Below are positions 3,522 to 6,579 of a stretch of 6,579 bases of DNA, piece by piece. The notes below the pieces were generated by a model. It saw only the letters and a list, made by a program, of their open reading frames with translations. It did not search any database and was not told where the DNA came from. Positions within the stretch are counted from its first letter, which is position 1, and the number at the start of each line of letters is the position of its first letter. The position numbers were made by a program, and so were the translations under genes. Source of the stretch: PALSA-894 sp049698215 (GTDB lineage: Bacteria > Pseudomonadota > Alphaproteobacteria > Rhizobiales > Xanthobacteraceae); NCBI GenBank assembly GCA_049698215.1, contig JBAVXH010000386.1, positions 1 to 6,579 on the forward strand, in the 5' to 3' direction.

Positions 3522-3548
3522 TTTACATCAGAAAGATTTGGGTTGAAT
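3522..3548 (+). promoter_or_regulatory. Weak candidate promoter of the metallopeptidase gene
   Basis: TTTACA (3522-3527) and TTGAAT (3543-3548) are separated by 15 bases, slightly short, and match the sigma-70 hexamers at 5 and 4 of 6 positions. Transcription would start near 3556, ~24 bases before ATG 3580. The surrounding stretch 3431-3579 shows nothing else except the change to AT-richer sequence. This is a low-confidence consensus match. Confidence 0.3.
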
Positions 3549-3579
3549 CTACAGCAAGTTGCAGCGCCGGGGCTCGCCA

Positions 3580-4551
3580 ATGATTAGAGTGTTGATTCTA
3601 GGATTGCTTTCTGTGCTCTCGGTTTCGACTGGGGTTGCCCAGCCTTCCACATTGAGTCCTGAGGAATTCAGGGAAAGAATAGCAGGTGCTGCAGAAAAAT
3701 TACTGCGCGACCAGTTAAAGCCCAGAATCGTCCGAGCCCTTCCGCAAGAGTTTGCTGGAATTGCCGACTCTGTCGACATTAGCATCGACAAGCAAAATTG
3801 GGGGCTTCGAGCCCATGCTACAAAAATAGGTGCTACCAGAACAATCGAGTTCTCTCTTGGTTATATTATGGCAATTGACATCATTAACAGGTCAGTTGCG
3901 GATGCAATGTGCTGCGTAGAGGTACTCGGAGCCGAAGACTTGCTGGCGAGACAAAGGCATTTCGCGACTTATATGCGAAGGCTTGAGCGAATCGTGCAGG
4001 ACGCAATAGTTAACAACAAAGCCGCGAGAAATCGCTACGGAGAACAGTTCGCGAGACTTGGCCCTCTCTGCGAAAATGCTTATGGCGCTGGCGCTGATTA
4101 TTGTTACAGGCTTCGACTGATTCCAGACCATCAGACCCGGTATACTAACGCTACTTACGCCGCGCACACGATGACCCTCGGCCACGAGATGGCACATCAC
4201 TTCCTACGGACCGTATTCGGTGACACGCATGGCAAACAGAGCAAGTTAAAGAGCGAGACAGATGCCGATCAGTGGGGTATAGATCTGACCTTCAAGACAA
4301 ATCAGAATATTCTTCATGGGGTAAATGGTCTGTGGGTTCTGCGCTTAATTGAAGGAGGTGCCACCGGAGATCCGGATCACCCAGCGACGACATGCAGAAT
4401 CGTTGTTTCTGTCAAGCGCGGTCTGGCGCAGGTCTATAAGGACCCCGAGTTTCATCGATATCTGCGGGGCCAGGGGAAAACCCTCGCTGAGGCTAGGCGA
4501 GCGATCGAAGCTGACTTGGCTGCACTCTTGCGGACGTCCAGCCGATGTTAA
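3580..4551 (+). CDS. Putative exported zinc metallopeptidase (HExxH)
   Basis: This 323-aa protein begins with a signal peptide (MIRVLILGLLSVLSVSTGVA, cleavage likely after A20), so it should act in the periplasm or outside the cell. The mid-to-late part holds TLGHEMAHHFL, an HExxH zinc motif (H202, E203, H206). SETDADQWG follows 20 residues later, where E226 can be the third ligand, as in gluzincins such as M48-type peptidases (E-x-x-x-D pattern). Residues ~25-150 are largely helical and match nothing I recognise. Cysteines are C111, C112, C164, C175, C272 and C323, the last at the C-terminus. ATG 3580 is preferred over the in-frame TTG at 3559 because the signal peptide starts there; the ribosome-binding site is weak (GGGG, 3569-3572). 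The gene is AT-richer and uses TTA, ATA and AAA more than its GC-rich neighbours, suggesting transfer. The membrane gene follows after 49 bases. The substrate is unknown; peptidase activity is inferred from the motif only. Confidence 0.78.
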   Translation: MIRVLILGLLSVLSVSTGVAQPSTLSPEEFRERIAGAAEKLLRDQLKPRIVRALPQEFAGIADSVDISIDKQNWGLRAHATKIGATRTIEFSLGYIMAIDIINRSVADAMCCVEVLGAEDLLARQRHFATYMRRLERIVQDAIVNNKAARNRYGEQFARLGPLCENAYGAGADYCYRLRLIPDHQTRYTNATYAAHTMTLGHEMAHHFLRTVFGDTHGKQSKLKSETDADQWGIDLTFKTNQNILHGVNGLWVLRLIEGGATGDPDHPATTCRIVVSVKRGLAQVYKDPEFHRYLRGQGKTLAEARRAIEADLAALLRTSSRC

Positions 4552-4600
4552 CGGCTAAAGTTGATTTGCGAGTTATGTGTATTGCACGGAGAAAGTGGTG

Positions 4601-5218
4601 ATGCGTTTTCGGCTTGCCTATGCGTTGATAATTTTAATTATAGGTATCGTCGCTTTTTTGCTGGGGCTTGCCGGTAGCCGATGGAATGGGGCAGAATCCT
4701 CGTTGAAACTCCCCACAATGGCAAATTGCATCGACCAAACACGAGCTACACTTGGCGGGCAGCAGGTTCAAATAGCTATTCTGAAGGATATTGCTCAGCA
4801 CTGTTATAGTACTGTCCGCATGCAGGGGGAACTAAGCGACTGGGAGATTCGGAAGAAGACATTTACCCAGCAGTATTATGCAAACGACGTGATGTTATGG
4901 ATGGTCGTATTGATAACGCTATCCGGTGTCTGTTTAGCTGCAGTACAGTTGGCTGCCAGCTATGTGTTAGCCAGCAAAGCATCTCAAGCCGCTTTATCAG
5001 GCGAACTCAGCATTGCGAAAGACCAGATAGTTCTCAAATCGTCTGTTATCGGATTATTTGTCTTGGTAGTATCCTTCGCATTCTTCTTGGTGTTTGTTCT
5101 TTATGTTTATCAGTTTCGCGAGGTCGACATCGAGCGGGATGGCCGGAGGGATCCGCCGCAAGCAAAGATATTGGAGCCAGGCGGCTTAGGCTTGCCTTCG
5201 CGTCCCGGTACCGAGTGA
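4601..5218 (+). CDS. Three-helix inner-membrane protein of unknown function (205 aa)
   Basis: Hydrophobic segments lie at residues ~5-25 (YALIILIIGIVAFLLGLAG), ~97-124 (MLWMVVLITLSGVCLAAVQL...) and ~148-171 (VIGLFVLVVSFAFFLVFVLY). Between the first two is a ~70-residue polar loop with C43 and C68; between the second and third is a short Ala/Ser/Lys segment. The C-terminus is a polar, Pro-rich tail (FREVDIERDGRRDPPQ...). With this layout the ~70-residue loop and the tail face opposite sides; a periplasmic loop would allow a C43-C68 disulfide. Start 4601 has GGAG (4588-4591) 9 bases upstream; an in-frame GTG at 4577 lacks one and would only add VYCTEKVV. It shares the AT-rich composition of its neighbours and probably their transcript. 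No family recognised; a partner or receptor for the exported protease or the small secreted protein is only a contextual idea. Confidence 0.78.
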   Translation: MRFRLAYALIILIIGIVAFLLGLAGSRWNGAESSLKLPTMANCIDQTRATLGGQQVQIAILKDIAQHCYSTVRMQGELSDWEIRKKTFTQQYYANDVMLWMVVLITLSGVCLAAVQLAASYVLASKASQAALSGELSIAKDQIVLKSSVIGLFVLVVSFAFFLVFVLYVYQFREVDIERDGRRDPPQAKILEPGGLGLPSRPGTE

Positions 5219-5253
5219 TCAGAATTAGAGAAGGACAAACGGAGCGGACGACC

Positions 5254-5553
5254 ATGACACCACGTAGCATCTGTACCCAGGTGGCTGCTGCCTTGGTAGT
5301 TCTGATTCTGGAAGCCTCGGTCGATAGTACGGCCGCTAACGCGGGGGATATCGTCCGTTTTGCACAGGGTAGAGCACCGGTAGGCTCGCTCGATTCTGAT
5401 TATGCCACTACCCCTGTCCCGCGGGGTATGTTCCGAATTCGCTGCGAGACGGTCGAGGGTATCTGTCGTATCGATGTGGAAGCGCCGATTAGTTCGGGAT
5501 CAGCTTGTTACTGCCGCGGCGGAGGACGAACATATTCAGGTTATGTGCGATGA
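5254..5553 (+). CDS. Small secreted Cys-containing protein (99 aa)
   Basis: The protein starts MTPRSICTQVAAALVVLILE and has a likely signal peptide cleaved after residue 30 (STAANA|GD), leaving a mature part of ~69 residues. That part has two Cys clusters: C64/C71 (RCETVEGICRI) and C85/C87 (SACYCRGGG), so disulfides in the periplasm are likely. The ending C-Y-C-x4-G-x4-G-x-V resembles the C-terminus of many short exported proteins of unknown function in rhizobial genomes, as I recall them. Start 5254 has GGAG (5241-5244) 9 bases upstream and lies 35 bases after the membrane protein's stop, fitting one operon; the longer open frame reaching back to 4897 is a shadow of that gene. Function is unknown. 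A role as substrate, inhibitor or partner of the exported peptidase is speculation from position. Confidence 0.75.
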   Translation: MTPRSICTQVAAALVVLILEASVDSTAANAGDIVRFAQGRAPVGSLDSDYATTPVPRGMFRIRCETVEGICRIDVEAPISSGSACYCRGGGRTYSGYVR

Positions 5554-5699
5554 CCGCAATACCAAACAGCCAAGGATTTTCTGCTCATATCAGAGCCGTT
5601 CTAGGCAATCGAGATCTTGGTTGACGGGCGACCTAATTTGATTGGATTTGAAATACAAGCTGAAACTACACGAAAAATAATCGGGCGTTGAGGCGTGCT

Positions 5700-6579
5700 T
5701 TACCCCACCCCCACCCCCCGAAACGTAATCTCCACCAGCGTGCCCGCATCCTTCGCGCTCTTGATCGCGAAGCTCGCGCGGTTCGCCTCCGCGAGCGCCT
5801 TGGTCAAAGGCAATCCGAGTCCCGTGCCGCCGGAGCCCCAGCGCGTCGAGGTCGCGAGCTGGCGGAACGGCTCCATCGCGGTCTCGATCTCCTTCTCGGT
5901 CATGCCGTGGCCGGTGTCGCGCACGCGCAAGACCGCCTCGCCGCGCTCGGTCGCCGCGGTCGAGACGATCACCTGACCGCCCGCGCCGGTGAACTTGATC
6001 GAGTTGGACAAGAGATTGAGCACGATCTGGCGCACTGAGCGCGCGTCGGCCGTCACCGGGGGCAGGCTGGGCGCGAGCGAGGAGCGGATGATGATGCGCT
6101 GCTGGTTCGCCTGCGGCTGCATCAGCGCGACGCACTGGCGGGTGAGCTCGTTCAGGTTCACGCTCGCGAACACGAGATCGAGCTTGCCGGCCTCGATCTT
6201 GGAGAGGTCGAGCAGGTCGTTGATCAGCGACACGAGATGCGCGCCCGAGGCGTGGATGTCGCGCATATATTCGCGGTAGCGCTCGTTGCCGAGCGCGCCG
6301 AACTGCTCGTTCAGGATCACCTCGGAAAAGCCGAGCACCGCGTTGAGCGGCGTGCGGATCTCGTGGGAAATTTTCGCGAGGAAATCCGACTTCGCCGATG
6401 AGGCGCGCTCGGCGGTGCGCTTGGCGTTCAAGAGGTCTTCCTCGGCGCGCTTCCATTGCGTGATGTCGCGCAGCACGGCGCAGAATTTCAGGCCAGCCTC
6501 GCCGATGCGCCCCATGGTCATGAACAGCGGGATCAGCCCGCCCTGGCGCACGCGGCCGATCACCTCGCGACCGCTGTTG
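5700..6579 (-). CDS. PdhS/CbrA-like sensor histidine kinase, 5' end outside window
   Basis: The visible 292 residues are the C-terminal part of a sensor kinase; the frame stays open to the right edge. First comes the end of a PAS domain (RQGGLIPLFMTMGRIGEAGL...CAVLRDITQWKRAEEDL). Next is the dimerisation/phospho-acceptor helix with the H-box FLAKISHEIRTPLNAVLGFS, where His is about residue 72 of the visible part. An ATPase domain follows with N-box QIVLNLLSNSIKF, G1 DTGHGMTEKEIE, MEPFRQLATS and G2 GSGGTGLGLPLTKALAEANR. The H-box region and the 'GTGLGLPLTKALAEANRASF' ending resemble the PdhS/CbrA kinases that act with DivK in the cell-cycle and envelope-stress pathways of Rhizobiales; that assignment is from memory. 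No receiver domain follows. The C-terminus FRGVGVG is encoded by a G-rich run. The gene is GC-rich like the chromosome and lies tail to tail with the AT-rich island. Confidence 0.9.
   Translation of the reverse strand, partial: NSGREVIGRVRQGGLIPLFMTMGRIGEAGLKFCAVLRDITQWKRAEEDLLNAKRTAERASSAKSDFLAKISHEIRTPLNAVLGFSEVILNEQFGALGNERYREYMRDIHASGAHLVSLINDLLDLSKIEAGKLDLVFASVNLNELTRQCVALMQPQANQQRIIIRSSLAPSLPPVTADARSVRQIVLNLLSNSIKFTGAGGQVIVSTAATERGEAVLRVRDTGHGMTEKEIETAMEPFRQLATSTRWGSGGTGLGLPLTKALAEANRASFAIKSAKDAGTLVEITFRGVGVG

Noticed and set aside
4350..4360. GAAGGAGGTG ribosome-binding-like sequence inside the metallopeptidase gene
   Set aside because: It encodes residues of the protein (EGGA), and no start codon giving a plausible protein follows; the short frame there is a shadow.
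4897..5253. N-terminal extension of the 99-aa secreted protein
   Set aside because: It overlaps the membrane protein gene in another frame and would bury the signal peptide at 5254.
5590..6456. 288-aa minus-strand open frame overlapping the histidine kinase
   Set aside because: It is in a different frame of the same strand as clear kinase motifs, is almost all Arg/Ala/Pro/Gly, and has no domain; a typical shadow.

Overview
The window looks like an accessory stretch of an alphaproteobacterial chromosome, most likely a Bradyrhizobium/Rhodopseudomonas-type member of the Hyphomicrobiales (Rhizobiales). This rests on the GC-rich coding style of most of the window, several palindromic repeats of the type common in that group (the 'CGTAGCCCGGATGAGC' and 'CATGCCCGGC...' families), a candidate EcfG-type general-stress promoter (GGAAC-N16-gGTT), a YciE/YciF ferritin-like protein beside small stress-type proteins, and a PdhS/CbrA-like histidine kinase. 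The assignment is by recognition only; no search was run.

Layout. Positions 1-165 hold a repeat scrap joined to the decayed 3' end of a DUF883-like gene. Positions 219-1569 form a plus-strand stress-type cluster: candidate EcfG promoter, a 56-aa Gln/Gly-rich disordered protein, a strong terminator, a 168-aa ferritin-like protein, and two small conserved-looking proteins (63 and 81 aa). Positions 1600-2121 are mostly repeats: a palindromic element, a 68-bp stray piece of an XRE regulator gene, a 51-aa single-pass membrane protein on the minus strand, and a ~130-bp near-palindrome. An intact XRE regulator (minus, 2139-2372) is transcribed away from an 89-aa basic protein (plus, 2461-2730). The gap between them holds nested inverted repeats that overlap a plausible promoter. 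The 89-aa gene ends inside a repeat element that supplies its stop codon. A winged-helix regulator follows, whose normal 5' end is cut by an in-frame amber codon. Next is a frameshifted relative of the 89-aa gene, ending in another copy of the same repeat.

From about 3440 to 5690 the base composition becomes visibly AT-richer and codon use changes. This island carries three plus-strand genes with short gaps, all predicted to be exported or membrane-bound: a 323-aa secreted HExxH metallopeptidase candidate, a 205-aa three-helix membrane protein, and a 99-aa secreted Cys-containing protein. They may be an operon acquired by transfer. I cannot name a function for the set, and it is the best candidate here for an undescribed system. 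The window ends in a GC-rich minus-strand histidine kinase that runs off the right edge.

No tRNA, rRNA, CRISPR array or intact transposase was seen.
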